Positions 21,861-33,579 of a stretch of DNA of 64,000 bases are shown piece by piece. Each line of letters opens with the position of its first letter. Within the stretch, counting starts at the first letter, position 1. This DNA comes from Amyelois transitella (taxonomy: Eukaryota; Arthropoda; Insecta; Lepidoptera; Pyralidae). The notes beneath the pieces are model-generated. The model did not search any database. It had not been told where the DNA came from and worked only from the letters and a program-made list of their open reading frames with translations. The translations under genes and the position numbers were made by a program. The DNA is taken from contig NC_083529.1 of NCBI RefSeq assembly GCF_032362555.1, forward strand, positions 4,898,001-4,962,000, in the 5' to 3' direction.

Positions 21861-22784
21861 TATTACTCATACCTGCGATGTTTTACCTAACCGTCACAAA
21901 ATAAACCACTTTGAAATGTTACTTGACTCAACTAAACGCAGCATATCGTTTCATAAAGTTGGCTCTAAAGAAAGTCCCCCTAATGGAGCGGAATTCCATT
22001 CTAGAGATTGATAGCCACACAATACCAACGCCTTTTATGAATCCCTTTTGTTTTCCCTTCACGAAATTATCGACACATGTCCCGATGTTCATGGTAGGTA
22101 CTTACTTCAGTATTTAATACTGCCTAAAACACATTGGTTTTACATTCATTCATGTTTTTTTTTTTATGTAGACAATGTGCATTCGTCCACGGTTTAGATT
22201 TAAGAGATCTATATTTGTAAATTGACGTCCGGTGAAAATGCTGCAGTATAGTTTGTTCCGCCGCATCTTCTACACATTGAAGAAGGAAGGAAGCGGTAAT
22301 AGTTACAATTAGATTCGAGTTATGTGACGTCAATAAATGTTACCTTGTATCCAACTTTGAATATAAATCTTTTCTATTCTATATATATGTTAAAGTCTTC
22401 CGTTACTGATTGACGCATATACAGACAGACAACACACAGCTCAATCTAATCAGTCTAGAGACTCTCATTTGGCATGTAAATTGTAGGTTCATTAATGTTT
22501 ATTAGATTGCTTATGTAGTACACGGGTTCAGTCACTACAAGAAGATTTCCCGAAATTACCGTGGAAGGAATACCGGGATTTTTCGTTTTACGTGAGTGAC
22601 CTCTAGTCTTTATATGTAAAAGAAGTAACTGATCGACTGACTTATTAATTATATCATACATTGAACGTGGCATTTCTGTGTATCCCCGAGACTGTTGGCT
22701 CTGTCTTCCCTATGGAAACAAGAACGTGTTACACGTATTACACACACGTTTATGCAGTCAACGTACTCACATACATGTATTAAA

Positions 22785-23014
22785 TCACGTCTTTTGCCCG
22801 GAGTGGTAGGCTGAGACTACATCTTTCCACTTGCCACGATCTCTGCATACTACCTTCGCTTCATTCATAACTCATTCATATGAAGAGAAAGGTCGGAGTG
22901 GGAAGGCCTAAACGAACGTATGATCCAATTAAGGACGTCCTGGCAATGGGTCAGGTCAAGAGTACCCGAAACCGCCGGGTTTGCATCAAGAGAGTTATGA
23001 ATGTGGATGAAGCA
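22785..23014 (-). mobile_element. RTE copy with 5' inversion (twin priming)
   Basis: Positions 22785 to about 22880 carry the RTE 3' end in minus orientation. The adjoining 22880-23014 carries the next upstream RTE segment (GKVGVGRP to MNVDEA) in plus orientation. The two parts are contiguous in the element and overlap slightly at the junction, the arrangement left by twin-primed reverse transcription. Confidence 0.7.
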
Positions 23015-23426
23015 GTTAACACATAGTAAACACAAAAATAATTTCAAATTTACTGTACAACCTTTTTTATTACCAGTCCATGGAGTTCCAAATGGAATAA
23101 CTTATTAAACTTTTGAACTGCGGCAGAGAGAAACCAACTCTAAAAGTACCACGTGATTGTTAGTAACAAAAATGTCTTTTCCTTGAACTAACAAAGCTTA
23201 AAGTTGCAGAAAAGTAGTTTCAGCCAATGACAGTCTAATAAATGGACAACAAATTAAACTCATTATTTATAAAAATTACAAATTTGATAAAAATAACATG
23301 TATGTCATATTGAATTTTTTAATAAATAGAAGTGATTATAATTTATGTGAATATAGGTATGTTAAAAATATCTAAAGTCTTACAACCGAATTGCTTGTCC
23401 GGTAGTGCGTCCTACACACATGCGTT

Positions 23427-23668
23427 CCATAACATAAAATCACGCCTCTTTCCCGGAGGGGTAGGCAGATACTACCTCTTTCCACTTGCCACGATCTCTG
23501 CATATTTCCTTTGCTTCATCCACTTTCATAACTCTCTTCATGCAAGCTCGGCGGTTTCGGGTACTTTTGACCTGACCCTTCACCAGGACGTCCTTAATTT
23601 GATCAAGATATGATCGTCTAGGTCTTCCCACTCCGACCTTTCCCTCCACACTCTCCAGAGTGTAGACT
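23427..23668 (-). mobile_element. 5'-truncated RTE copy
   Basis: Minus-strand 3' end of the RTE, still open for 69 codons (EGKVGVGRPRRSYL to PSGKEA). The 5' break lies at the CACTCTCC stretch near 23655. Confidence 0.85.
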
Positions 23669-23712
23669 AGATTAATGTGCTCTTATTTCCTTTATCGTCT
23701 TTTGCGATATCC

Positions 23713-23815
23713 ATGAAACGAGTTATGAATGTGGACGAAGCATGAAGGGATCTTGGCAAGTGAAAATATGTAGTCTCTGCCTACTCCTCCAGGAAAGAGG
23801 CGTGGTTTTATTTAT
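23713..23815 (+). mobile_element. Short RTE 3'-end fragment
   Basis: CGAGTTATGAATGTGGACGAA through AAAGAGGCGTGGTTTTAT, with deletions relative to other copies. Confidence 0.7.
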
Positions 23816-24173
23816 AAATCGTTTTTTTTAAAACGTAGGTACTATAATGTCTTGTGATTTTTTTTACATTATCTATTTCTTTCAAAGTCTTTTTAGTCTT
23901 TACTTCGTTCCAAGCAACATTAAGATGATATCAGGTCTCCAGTTTTATCTTGAACTTTTATTGAGTTCTACAGTGTAATTAGAGATGTCCGTAACACTGG
24001 TTAGAAGAAGATTAAAGGACTGCTTTTTAATACCGTGCTAGTTTTAAAAAGTAGCTTACTTTAGATCTGCTTTATTTAAAAGGCAGCTATTAAGCCCGCG
24101 ACTTTTAAAATAATTTAAAATTAAGCCCATTAATAATTCAATTCAGATATAATTCATATTTGAAACGAATTAA

Positions 24174-24581
24174 TATATGTTAGTGACAGGAATTTAACAA
24201 ATGTAGATATATAATATACATAAGTGGCAGTCTAATAAGTAGTTCAATTTTAATTTTTATTAGTGACAGGAATAGAAAAGGGAAAGCTTAGATGGTTTGT
24301 TCATGTCGAAAGGATGAATAAAAACAGGTTAACTAAGCAAATATACAAAGGAACTGTGAATGTGACTGTTGGAGTGGGAAGGCCTTAACGAACGTGCCTT
24401 GATCAAATCGGAGGCGTTCTAGCAAAAGGTCTGGTCAAGAGTACCCGAAACCGACGAGCTTGCATGAAGAGAGTTATGAATGTGGATGAAGCGAAAGAAG
24501 TATGCAGGGATCGTGGTAAGTGGAAAGATGTGGTCTCTGCCTACCCCTCCGGGAAAGAAGTGATAAATGTATGTGTGTGTA
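24174..24581 (+). mobile_element. RTE copy with TSD and a duplicated 5' segment
   Basis: TTGAAACGAATTAA occurs at 24160-24173 and again at 24582-24595. The element shows TTAGTGACAGGAAT twice (about 24179 and 24259), separated by unrelated AT-rich DNA, before the ordinary RTE 3' segment. A TAA interrupts the reading frame near 24386. Confidence 0.7.
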
Positions 24582-24954
24582 TTGAAACGAATTAAATGCA
24601 GTTCGTTTTTTAAATTTTAAATATTAAATAATAATTTCTGAATGCGTATTGTGTAACAAAAGTCAGAAACGAGTGAAATGTAAATTGGAAAATTTTCTCA
24701 GAACTTGAGAACAATCGGTTTTTCCGCGTAACCACCTTATTTCAACTGTCTATGAAATAAAATGATTCTCCTTATCTTTTAACAGTCTTTGTAACATGAA
24801 AAACAATTTGATTTTTCAATATACATATATTGCTTAGTAGAAAAAATTTAATCAAGTAGGTACAACCATAGCTTTCCCAGTGTTAAATAAAAAAAACGCG
24901 GGGGATTCGGAAAATCTTCTCAGTGTAATCCGTAGCATGGTACGCGCGACGCCG

Positions 24955-25010
24955 TTTTTATCGCGCGAAAAACTATCGCTGTTTCGCTTTTTATATTATG
25001 ACGTGAAACG
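24955..25010 (+). repeat. Short repeat shared with 52450-52476
   Basis: TATCGCGCGAAAAACTATCG followed by CTGT is identical at both places and then continues TTCGCTTTTTATA here only. It is probably part of a dispersed element whose limits I cannot see. Confidence 0.45.
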
Positions 25011-25349
25011 GGATAGCTATATTTTTTCGCATGTCCTACGGAGGCTGGATAATATAAAAAACTTTTTACAAATTTCAAATAAGTAAAGGTGTGGATGTGC
25101 ATTGAAATGTGGTCAATTGGTCGTTGTCACCTTATAAATGTTTAGTTTATAAAAAAATTATATATGTGTGGTGTGGTAAAATATAAATTTAAATTATCCT
25201 GGGAAATCAATTAAAAAAATACAAAAAATGCACGTAAAGTTATGAAAGGCCTATTTCAGAGTACCTTATTTAAACAATTGACTTTCTGGCTCAATTCAAG
25301 CCAAGATTACACTAAACTGCATCCTTAAGGCGTATACATTACAAGATTG

Positions 25350-25400
25350 ATGAACGCGTATGAAGCAAAAGAAGTATGCACGGATCGTGACAAGAAGATA
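25350..25400 (+). mobile_element. Tiny RTE fragment
   Basis: GATGAACGCGTATGAAGCAAAAG through GGATCGTGACAAG matches the MNVDEAKEVCRDRGK segment of the RTE. Confidence 0.5.
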
Positions 25401-25411
25401 TAATATAATAA

Positions 25412-25549
25412 CATAATAACACCTATATCCCTTAAGGGATAGACAGAGCTAATAGTCATCAAAACCTTAGTCGCCTTTTACGACATCCATGGTAAAGAGA
25501 TGGAGTGGTCCTATTATTTTTTCTATGTGTGACTGGAACCACACGACAC
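25412..25549 (-). repeat. Family A SINE, internally deleted
   Basis: ACCTATATCCCTTAAGGGAT joins CCTTAGTCGCCTTTTACG directly; the 5' end is GGAACCACACGACAC. Confidence 0.75.
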
Positions 25550-25717
25550 GGCAAGAAGACCATTTTATACCACAAAGTATGAATCTTAAGCACGTTGACG
25601 TCAAAGAGCTTATTTCATACACCGCTGAGCTCCATAGTTTGACCTGCAAAACTTTTGATATGCATCGAAGTGCCCGGTTATAAATGATGGAGTAGTTTGA
25701 GACGACTAAAGTTTACG

Positions 25718-25965
25718 TATATCACGTCTTTAGCCTTTACGGGGTAGACAGGGTCAAATCGGAAGCACCTTGAGCTGAATGGATTAATGATAGAATTGAA
25801 AATGTATAATCATACAGAATGAATACATACACACAATCAATATCATCCTTCTATCCTATACGGGGTAGACTGGGTGACAGGTTGCTAACTCATTACCTAA
25901 AAGAAGAATTCCGAGCATTTAAGCCTCCCCTTGATTGACTTCTACGATCATGGGAAGACAAACAC
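25718..25965 (-). repeat. Two diverged family A copies
   Basis: CACGTCTTTAGCCTTTACGG and CTATCCTATACGGGGTAGAC mark two tails about 130 bp apart. Confidence 0.5.
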
Positions 25966-26334
25966 CTGACATGATTGATTTTACCCCGCTACATGTAAAG
26001 CTTTGATAACACTTACGCGACTCAAATCTATTGAAAGTAGGAAATGGAACTACACAAAAGGTAGCACTCGACAAGCGTTTTAGAAAGATTATTCCCATGA
26101 AAATCCATATTGCGTTCGCGCAAACAGCGCACACAAAAGATTTAGCTCAACTATAAAGCGTGGCTTTGAAAGCTAAACCAAACTTTGTTGAATGGAGTAT
26201 CTGCTGATAGATTTTTGATGATATCGCTCATGGATTTATTTGATAAATAATAAGAAATATTAGTGGTGATAATGATGTCGAAATATTAAGGCTTGCTTGT
26301 GGCTTTCCTCGTGGATATAAAATAGTCTTTTCTA

Positions 26335-26435
26335 AAAGTTATTTCGTATAAAAACCTGATTTACCCAATTCACGTTTATGGTCAGATCAGAGGTGAATCC
26401 GGGACTCCTCTCCAGGGATGTAACCGGGATTTACG
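26335..26435 (+). repeat. Family C SINE fragment, opposite orientation
   Basis: AACCTGATTTACCCAATTC and CCGGGACTCCTCTCCAGGGATG are the reverse complement of the usual core. Confidence 0.5.
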
Positions 26436-26452
26436 CAAAGAGGAAGAACTTT

Positions 26453-26711
26453 GTGCCGTGTGGTTCCCGGCACCAATACAAAAAAGAATGGGACCACTCC
26501 ATCTCTTTCCCATGGATGTCATAAAAGGCGACTAAGGGATAGGCTTACATACTTGGGATTCTTTTTTAGGCGACGGGCTAGCAACCTGTCACTATTTGAA
26601 TCTCAACTCTATCTTAAAACCAAATAGCTGAAGGTGGCCTATCAGTCTTTACAAGACTGTTGGCTCTGTCTACCCCGCAAGGGATATAGACGTGATTATA
26701 TGTACGTATGT
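26453..26711 (+). repeat. Family A SINE, full length
   Basis: GTGCCGTGTGGTTCCCGG to the TATG tail. It is flanked by GAAGAACTTTG and AAAGAACTTTG; the second also serves as the left flank of the next copy. Confidence 0.88.
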
Positions 26712-26723
26712 AGAAAGAACTTT

Positions 26724-26949
26724 GTGCCGTTTGGTTCCCGGCACCATTAAAAAAATAATAGAACTACTCCATTTCTTTCCCATGATGTATTTCCCATGAA
26801 AGGCGACTAATGGATAGGCTTATAAACTTGGCATTCCTCTTGAATCTCAATTCTATCGTTAAACCTAACAGCTATTGTGACCTATCAGTCTTTCAAGACT
26901 GGCTCTATCTACCTCATAAGAGTTATAGACGTGATTATATGAATGAATG
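26724..26949 (+). repeat. Family A SINE inserted at the same target
   Basis: A second copy with internal deletions begins GTGCCGTTTGGTTCC and is followed by GACGAACTTTG, a third version of the target. Confidence 0.85.
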
Positions 26950-27720
26950 AAGGACGAACTTTGGGAATTGCCTACCGTTAAAAAAAAGAATTTTCTCGAA
27001 ATCACCAAAGCACATTGTTTTTTCCCTAGCGACATCTGTTGTAGCACTAATGAATTAACTTTTGTCAAAATGGCCGCGTTTTGAAACTTTGAGCTATTAA
27101 AAGTTAGGTTTAAAAATTTCTAACACCCTTTGCCGGGATGATCGTGAGAAGAACTTTTGCTATTGTCAAGATGTTAAAAAAGACAACTTACATTCAATTG
27201 TTCTTCTTTTGTATCAATGGCACTGAATATCTATACTCCAATAATTATTCAGTACATACATATATACCTACACATAATCAGATTAATGTTCTGCTTGTTA
27301 AACTATTTTATAATATAATTCCATTCCTTCTCACCTCAGAAAGAATGTATTTTATACAATAGACAAAAGCCTTCTCTAAATAATTTTAATCAAAAACTCT
27401 TATTAATTTCCGCATACGTATGAATACTGTTACAATATTAAACATTTGATGTACTCGTATTGTAGAAAACTTCTGTTATTAAATAACTCAGTTCATAGCA
27501 ACGATGAGATATTTATTGAAATGTTCATTTATAAAGTTTTATTCCTCTCTTTCATACACATACATATTATTAAGTAACCCTTACGAAGTAGAAAGAGGTA
27601 GATATAAGATTGTCTACCCCTTGGAGAATAGAGACGAGTTCAATATATATATGTATATTATCTCTCTGTCAACTATTTTTACTATTATATTTTGAAGCTG
27701 TATCTTATTATTAAATATGA
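26950..27720. other. Gene-free stretch
   Basis: Two frames of 63-74 codons (27138, 27504) show no domain; no repeat recognised apart from scattered ATAC and TATG runs. Confidence 0.45.
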
Positions 27721-27721
27721 A

Positions 27722-27860
27722 ATACTAGCTTTCAACCGCAGCTTCGCCCGGGTGAATTTAGCGCTATCTACAAAAGTATACAAGTTTTTCACGCAAATCT
27801 AACAAGAACTATAGTTTACCGGGATAAATACTATGACTTTTCGACCTAATGACCTTTTAC
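27722..27860 (+). repeat. Family F-like fragment
   Basis: ACTAGCTTTCAACCGCAGC followed by CCCGGGTGAATTTAG. Confidence 0.45.
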
Positions 27861-27882
27861 AGACTTAATATATGTATATTTA

Positions 27883-28086
27883 GTGCTATGTGGTTCCCGG
27901 CACTAATACAAAAAGGATAGGACCACTCCACATCTCTTTCCCAGGGTTAGCAACCTGTCACTATTTTAATCTCAATTCTATCATTAAGCTTAATAGCTGA
28001 ACGTGGCCATTCAGTCTTTTCAAGACTGTTGGCTCTGTCTACCCCGCAATGGATATAGACGTGACCACATGTATGTATGTATGTAT
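27883..28086 (+). repeat. Family A SINE, internally deleted
   Basis: CTCTTTCCCAGG joins GTTAGCAACCTGTCAC, removing about 75 bp of the core. Confidence 0.82.
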
Positions 28087-28484
28087 AAGTTTAAATTATA
28101 GATAAAAAATAATGCTAGTTGGGATTTATAGCATTAAATTAGTATCACCACAGCAAAGCCAAGTCAAAAATGGGCCATCCAAGAACAATTGGAGATCGGC
28201 GATTCCGTAGTCAGCCTGGAAATTTATAACCTGTCCCATTTTTCACAGAAAACGAGCTCACACGGCTTATCGGCCGTGCCCTCTCATAATTCAGGACGCC
28301 CTGACGAAATCTTTTTTTTTAAATACAATCTTTTTCATAAAAATCGTTGGGGAAAAGTGAGGAAATGGTCGGTCAACGGAAGGGTTAAAACGGCTTTGAC
28401 ATTTCTGATATTCAAACGAGAAGGGTTAGGGTCTATTAAAGCAATGAAAACATTTAGTTTGGTATTGCGGTTGATAGTGAGGGG

Positions 28485-28903
28485 TAGTGTTGCTTAACTA
28501 TCGATATTATGACTATCGATATTCGACCTTGGAAATGTGTAATTTATTAAACTCTTTTGTTACTGAGTGACTGACTGACAGAGAACGGCACAAACTGATG
28601 GGTCTTGAAACTTGAAAATTAACATGTAGATTTTTTATTTGGTCTAGAAGTCCACTAAGTGCTAAAGTGTCACGTGGTTTATGGCATTTTAAAATAGAGC
28701 CACTTCATCTCGTTCCTATTTATATCGTAAAAGTCGCCTAAGGGATAGGCTTATTAACTTGAAATTCTTCTTGTACGCGATAGGCTAGCAATCTGTGACT
28801 ATTTTATTTTAAATTCAATTCCATCATGAAGCCATGCAGCTGAATGTGACAATCGATAGATCTATTGATAATTTTGTTAGTGGACTATCGGATGACAACA
28901 CTA
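28485..28903. mobile_element. hAT-like MITE carrying a SINE
   Basis: TAGTGTTGC at the left faces GACAACACTA at the right. The flanks GTGAGGGG and GTGAAGGG form an 8-bp TSD with one mismatch. ATCGATA-type motifs repeat near both ends. A family A fragment lies inside. Confidence 0.6.
28667..28851 (+). repeat. Family A SINE, 3'-truncated, inside a MITE
   Basis: GTCACGTGGTTTATGGCA to GCAGCTGAATGTGAC; diverged and lacking its tail. Confidence 0.65.
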
Positions 28904-29359
28904 GTGAAGGGTGTTTGTCGACATTGGTAGTCATTTAGTGATCATATATATACCATAGTCAACTTTGATCGGGACCGTTTTGTGGTAATTTAGTATGAAC
29001 CGTCCATAATCCATCCTACTTGTGAAAGTTATAATTGGCTAAGTTTTTCACTTAGATATCCATACTAATATCATATTATGTGGAAGATTGTATATCTTTC
29101 ACGCTTTCACGGCTAAATTACAAGACCAGTTGGAATGAATTTTTAATCAAAATTCAAAACATAGGCATGTTAAAATTTTCCAGGGTTTTGAAGCCTGGAG
29201 TAAAAAATAGAAGTTATATTAAACAAACATATATACATATATATAGTAGTAGAAGTAAAATTAATTAGCATCATTATATAATTGAGAATATAATGATATA
29301 TTATATTATTACATACATGCGTAAATTTAGCATCACTATTTTTACATAGATAGGTATAT

Positions 29360-29493
29360 ACATACATACATACATAAAATCACGCCTCTTTCCCGGAGAG
29401 GTAGGCAGAGTTGCCACTTGCCACGGTATCTGCATACTTCCTTCGCTTCATCCACATTCATAACTCTCTTCATGCAAGCTCGGCGGTTTTCAC
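29360..29493 (-). mobile_element. Short RTE 3'-end copy
   Basis: Minus-strand tail with CATA repeats at 29360-29382, then the RTE terminal codons back to the CGGCGG of RNRRA. A small internal deletion removes part of GKWKEVVSA. Confidence 0.8.
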
Positions 29494-30068
29494 ATTTTGG
29501 AAAATATCTAAAAAATGTACGTCGCACAAAATTGGAAGAAAAAAAAAGTAATTTTTAATCTGTTCATTCATAAACTAATCTGTGAAGCTACCGAACAAAA
29601 TTTTTTCAAAGCTATTAACCCTAAAAATGTTCTAGTTTCATTTTGTTCGCTGGTGTTTCTGATGCCAATTCCAAGTGAAATTTCCCGAAATCCACACGGA
29701 CAAAGTCGCGTGCACCACCTACTATGTAAATCTTAACCAAACACAAGTGTTTATCAAACTGATCTTCTAATCAACAATAAAACATAACACTTGCATAAGT
29801 TGTACACAGAATCTCAACCGCCTTCTATAGCCTATTTCGGGGTAACGGTCTTTGCTCACGCTTAATTTGCTACGTTATCAACTAAATGCGTTCAATTTTG
29901 CATGCTTATCTCCGTAACTGGGGTGTGGAACTTTGCTCATGAGAGATAGGGTGGGGTTTCATTGTTTACAATAGCTTTCACAACTGTGTTCATTGTTGAA
30001 AGTCTGGGTGAAAGTGGACATCTTCAAATTGTACAGCCGCAGTGATTTTTTCAATAGTCTAAATGATA

Positions 30069-30301
30069 CATACATATATACATATAATCACGTCTATATT
30101 TCTTGCGGGGTAGACAGAGCCAACAGTCTTGAAAAGACTGATAGGCCACGTTCAGCTATTTTGCTTTAAGATAGAATTGAGATTCAAATAGTGACAGGTT
30201 GCTAGCCCATCGCCTAAAAAAGAATCCCAAGTTTGTAAGCCTATCCCTTAGTCGCCTTTTTCGACATTCATGGGAGAGAGATGGAGAGGTCCTATTCTTT
30301 G
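30069..30301 (-). repeat. 5'-truncated family A SINE with TSD
   Basis: GTCTAAATGATA at 30057-30068 and 30302-30313 bracket a copy that lacks the GTGCCGTGTGG end. Confidence 0.88.
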
Positions 30302-30317
30302 GTCTAAATGATATATG

Positions 30318-30427
30318 ATAAATTACGCCTTTTTCCCGGAGAGACTATTTCACCACTTACTAAGATCCCGGCATACTTCTTTATCCACATTCATAACTCT
30401 CTACATGCCAGCTCGTCGGTTTCAGGT
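30318..30427 (-). mobile_element. Diverged RTE 3'-end fragment
   Basis: ACGCCTTTTTCCCGGAGA through CAGCTCGTCGGTTTC, with several small deletions. Confidence 0.65.
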
Positions 30428-30540
30428 TCTATGCTATCAATGACACGCATATTTTTACATAACAATACTATAATAATATAATAGTATGTTTAGAAGTTTT
30501 TTATATCAATATTTTGCGGTCAAGAATTTACCATACATAC

Positions 30541-30770
30541 CTACATACATACATATGGTCACGGGGTAGACAGAGCCAACAGTCTTGAAAAGACTGAATG
30601 ACCACGTTCAGCTATTTGGCTTAACGATAGAATTGAGATTCAACTAGTGACGGATTGCTAACCCATCGCCTAAAAAAGAATCCCTTTATGTCGCCTTCTA
30701 CGACATCCATGGGAAAGAGATGCGAGTGGTCCTATTCTTTTTTGTATTGGTGCCGGGAACCACACAGCAC
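30541..30770 (-). repeat. Family A SINE
   Basis: CATA tail, ATGGTCACGGGGTAGACAG (about 20 bp missing) to GGGAACCACACAGCAC. Confidence 0.85.
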
Positions 30771-31457
30771 CATTTTACCATACCAATTATAATTCTCAAT
30801 CCGCTCACAGTCAGACCATACAATTTCAAATTGAATGCGAAGTACCGAGGGCAGGGTAACTGCTCGCCCATGTTTGACTCAAAAACGGTGCTATCGAGAA
30901 CTGATACACATCGCGGCCTATGTTGTCTGTTTTCTAATTATATTTGTTACAATACTGTTTTGACACATTTTGATTATAAGGTCGTTTTAGATCAACTTTT
31001 GGCTTGTAGTTGCGTGAGGAGTAAGTTAAAACTAAAACTTGAAGAAACGAATTATAGTTCAAATATTTTATTAACATAATTTTCTTGACATTTGTCTCTG
31101 AATGGAGCATAAATGCATCCTTTCACTTAACATCGTAACTTAGCATGCCCTAGTTATAACACTTAGCCTGGCGGAAGATGTACCTTTTGGTGGCAGTCGA
31201 GCCCGAAACATCACTCCCGTTACAGACAAGAAATAACCTTCATTTAAAATTTCCAAATGCTTATTGAATCAATTCGCCTCGCCTCTTGTGAAAGGGAAGT
31301 ATATTTCAAGTCCAAATAACTAACTTACCCGCATTCGACTTCGAAATTGGATAACGTTGATACTTTTAGAAAGGTGTAGGTCCCGTTTCGGCGAACGGAC
31401 GTGTGTGGAATGTGAATAAGAAGAACTGACAGTTTAAGTGCATTTCATATTATAGAA

Positions 31458-31520
31458 GACTAGTGTGCCCGTGGTTTGTAACGGGCGTAAATTGTAGCCT
31501 ATGTGATAGTCATATATGGC
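31458..31520 (+). repeat. Family F-like fragment
   Basis: GACTAGTGTGCCCGTGG and AAATTGTAGCCTATGTGATA. Confidence 0.5.
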
Positions 31521-31743
31521 ATATTAGCTTTACAGTTCTGGTAAGTTTAATTTTATACAAGCTAAGAGGCTTTCCAGAATGAGATGAATGATTTCTAGAT
31601 CATTATAGAAGCTGTACTTGATGTCAATATGCCTATTTTCTAACTCGCTTTTTTAAATCCATGAAAAAGTGATGAAGTGGTTCTATTCTAAAGAGCCGGG
31701 TACCAAACGATGCGCAGACAACAATTTCATACAACGTTACTTA

Positions 31744-32004
31744 TACATACATACATACATATGGTCACGTCTATATCCCTTGTGGGTCAGACAGAGCCAA
31801 TAGTCTTGAAAAGACTGATAGGCCACGCTCAGCTATTTGGCTTAATGATAGAATTGAGATTCAAATAGTGACAGGTTGCTAGCCCATCGCCTAAAAAAAG
31901 AATCCTAAGTTTGTAAGCCTATCCCTTAGTCGCCTTTTACGACATCCATAGGAAAGAGATGGAGTGGTCCTATTCTTTTTTGCACTGGTGCCGGGAACCA
32001 CACG
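31744..32004 (-). repeat. Family A SINE, full length
   Basis: CATA tail to GCCGGGAACCACACG with all blocks present. Confidence 0.88.
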
Positions 32005-32240
32005 TTATTTATTGCCCGAATTATTCTTGAAGTGTACAATATTTAACAGTAATATCATAAACATAGCTAATTGCCAATATATTGTAACAACAACATATAA
32101 ATCGGTTAAGCTCTGCTGGGTAAGATGTGTGTTCATTTGTCAATATGTTTGCTTCAAACATGGCACGATGCCAGGATCGAAGGGTGTGTGATGATGTTAT
32201 ACTGGTGACTGTATTTATAGTATATATACTTTTTATATAT

Positions 32241-32592
32241 TCATACATATAATAACGTCTTTAGCTAGCTGAACTTTAATAGCTGAACGTGACATTAGTC
32301 TTTTCAAGACTGTTGGCTCTATCTATCCCGCAAGGGATATAGACGTGATTATATGTATGTATGTAATAACGTCTTTATCACTTGCAGATGAGACAGAGCC
32401 AAGTCTTGATAAGAGTGAAAGGCCACGTTAAGTTCAGGCTCAATGATGGAATCGAGATTCAAATAGTAACATGTTGCTAGCTCATCGCCTAAAAGAAGAA
32501 TCTCAAATTTATTTTCCCATCATTTATGACATTCATGTAAAAGATATGGGAATGTTTCTATCTTATAGTGTCAAGAACTACACGGCACAAAC
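32241..32592 (-). repeat. Family A SINE interrupted by another
   Basis: A diverged minus-strand copy whose tail-proximal TAATAACGTCTTTA was duplicated by the insertion described next. Confidence 0.75.
32264..32363 (+). repeat. 5'-truncated family A SINE nested in a minus copy
   Basis: Flanked by TAATAACGTCTTTA at 32250-32263 and 32364-32377; ends ATATGTATG. Confidence 0.85.
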
Positions 32593-33011
32593 GAAAATGT
32601 AGATATAAATATACCTAGAAATGAAGCAACTAACATAAAAACTATTCACAATACCGAAAAAGAAATACATTCAATTCAATTACCGATACAGGTAGGTATC
32701 CGAAATAGTGGCTCCCGAAATAATTTCCAGCGTTTTCTACCGGAATCATGCGATCTGCATGCGGACCTTTCTCAAATAGATTGAAATAAATATTGATGTT
32801 GGTTATTTGATAAAAGAAGCCGTGGGATGCTGCCGGGCGAGGTGGGGTCTGAGTGTAAGTTTTGTACAATGTTGTAAGAGCTACAAATAAAAAATATATA
32901 AAGAATGTTTTATAAACTTTTTTTGCAATCGACAGAGAAGAATGAAGATGATTAATGTATTATTAAAATCTTAATTTTCTTCAAAGAACTAATTTTACAT
33001 TTTTGATTGTA

Positions 33012-33264
33012 AATATAAATATAATTAAATATATACGGGACAAATTACACAGATTGAGTTAGCCTCGAAGTAAGTTTGAGACTTGTGATACGAGATACTA
33101 ACTCAATGATAGTATATTAAATTAAATACTTATATAGATAAACATCCAAGACCCAGGCCAATCAGAAAAAGTTCTTTTCTCGTCGTGCCTGCCTGGCCGG
33201 GATTCGAACCCAGGACCTCCGGCGTCACAGACAAGCGTACTACCGCTGCGCCACAGAGGCCGTC
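33012..33264 (-). repeat. tRNA-headed SINE, family B, copy 3
   Basis: Minus-strand copy; the head lies at 33264 (reverse complement of GACGGCCTCTGTGGCGCAG) and the B box region is near 33205. Confidence 0.8.
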
Positions 33265-33365
33265 ATTGTAACTCAAACTTCAAACAACAGTGAGACATTT
33301 GTTTGAATAAACAGACTGAATTGTTACTAAATTGTTTGCTAATGTTATCTTATCAATAACATTTC

Positions 33366-33576
33366 AATTCCACCATGACGCCCAACAGCTGATCGTTGCC
33401 TTTCAGTCTTTTCTGTCTACTGCGTAAAGGATAAAGACGTGATAATATTTATACATACATATAATCACGTCTATATTTCTCGAGGAGTAGAGTCTTAAAC
33501 TCCTTTTACGACATCTATGGGAAAGAGATGGAGTGGTACTATTCTTTTTTGTATTGGTGCCGAGAACCACACGGCA
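33366..33576. repeat. Tail-to-tail family A pair
   Basis: A plus-strand 3' end (33366-33450) meets a minus-strand, internally deleted copy (33451-33576) through their microsatellite tails. Confidence 0.78.
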
Positions 33577-33579
33577 GAA

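Noticed and set aside
28189..28497. 102-codon frame as a gene
   Set aside because: It runs into a MITE end and shows no domain.
30720..31079. 119-codon frame as a gene
   Set aside because: The first part is family A sequence and the rest lacks any recognisable feature.
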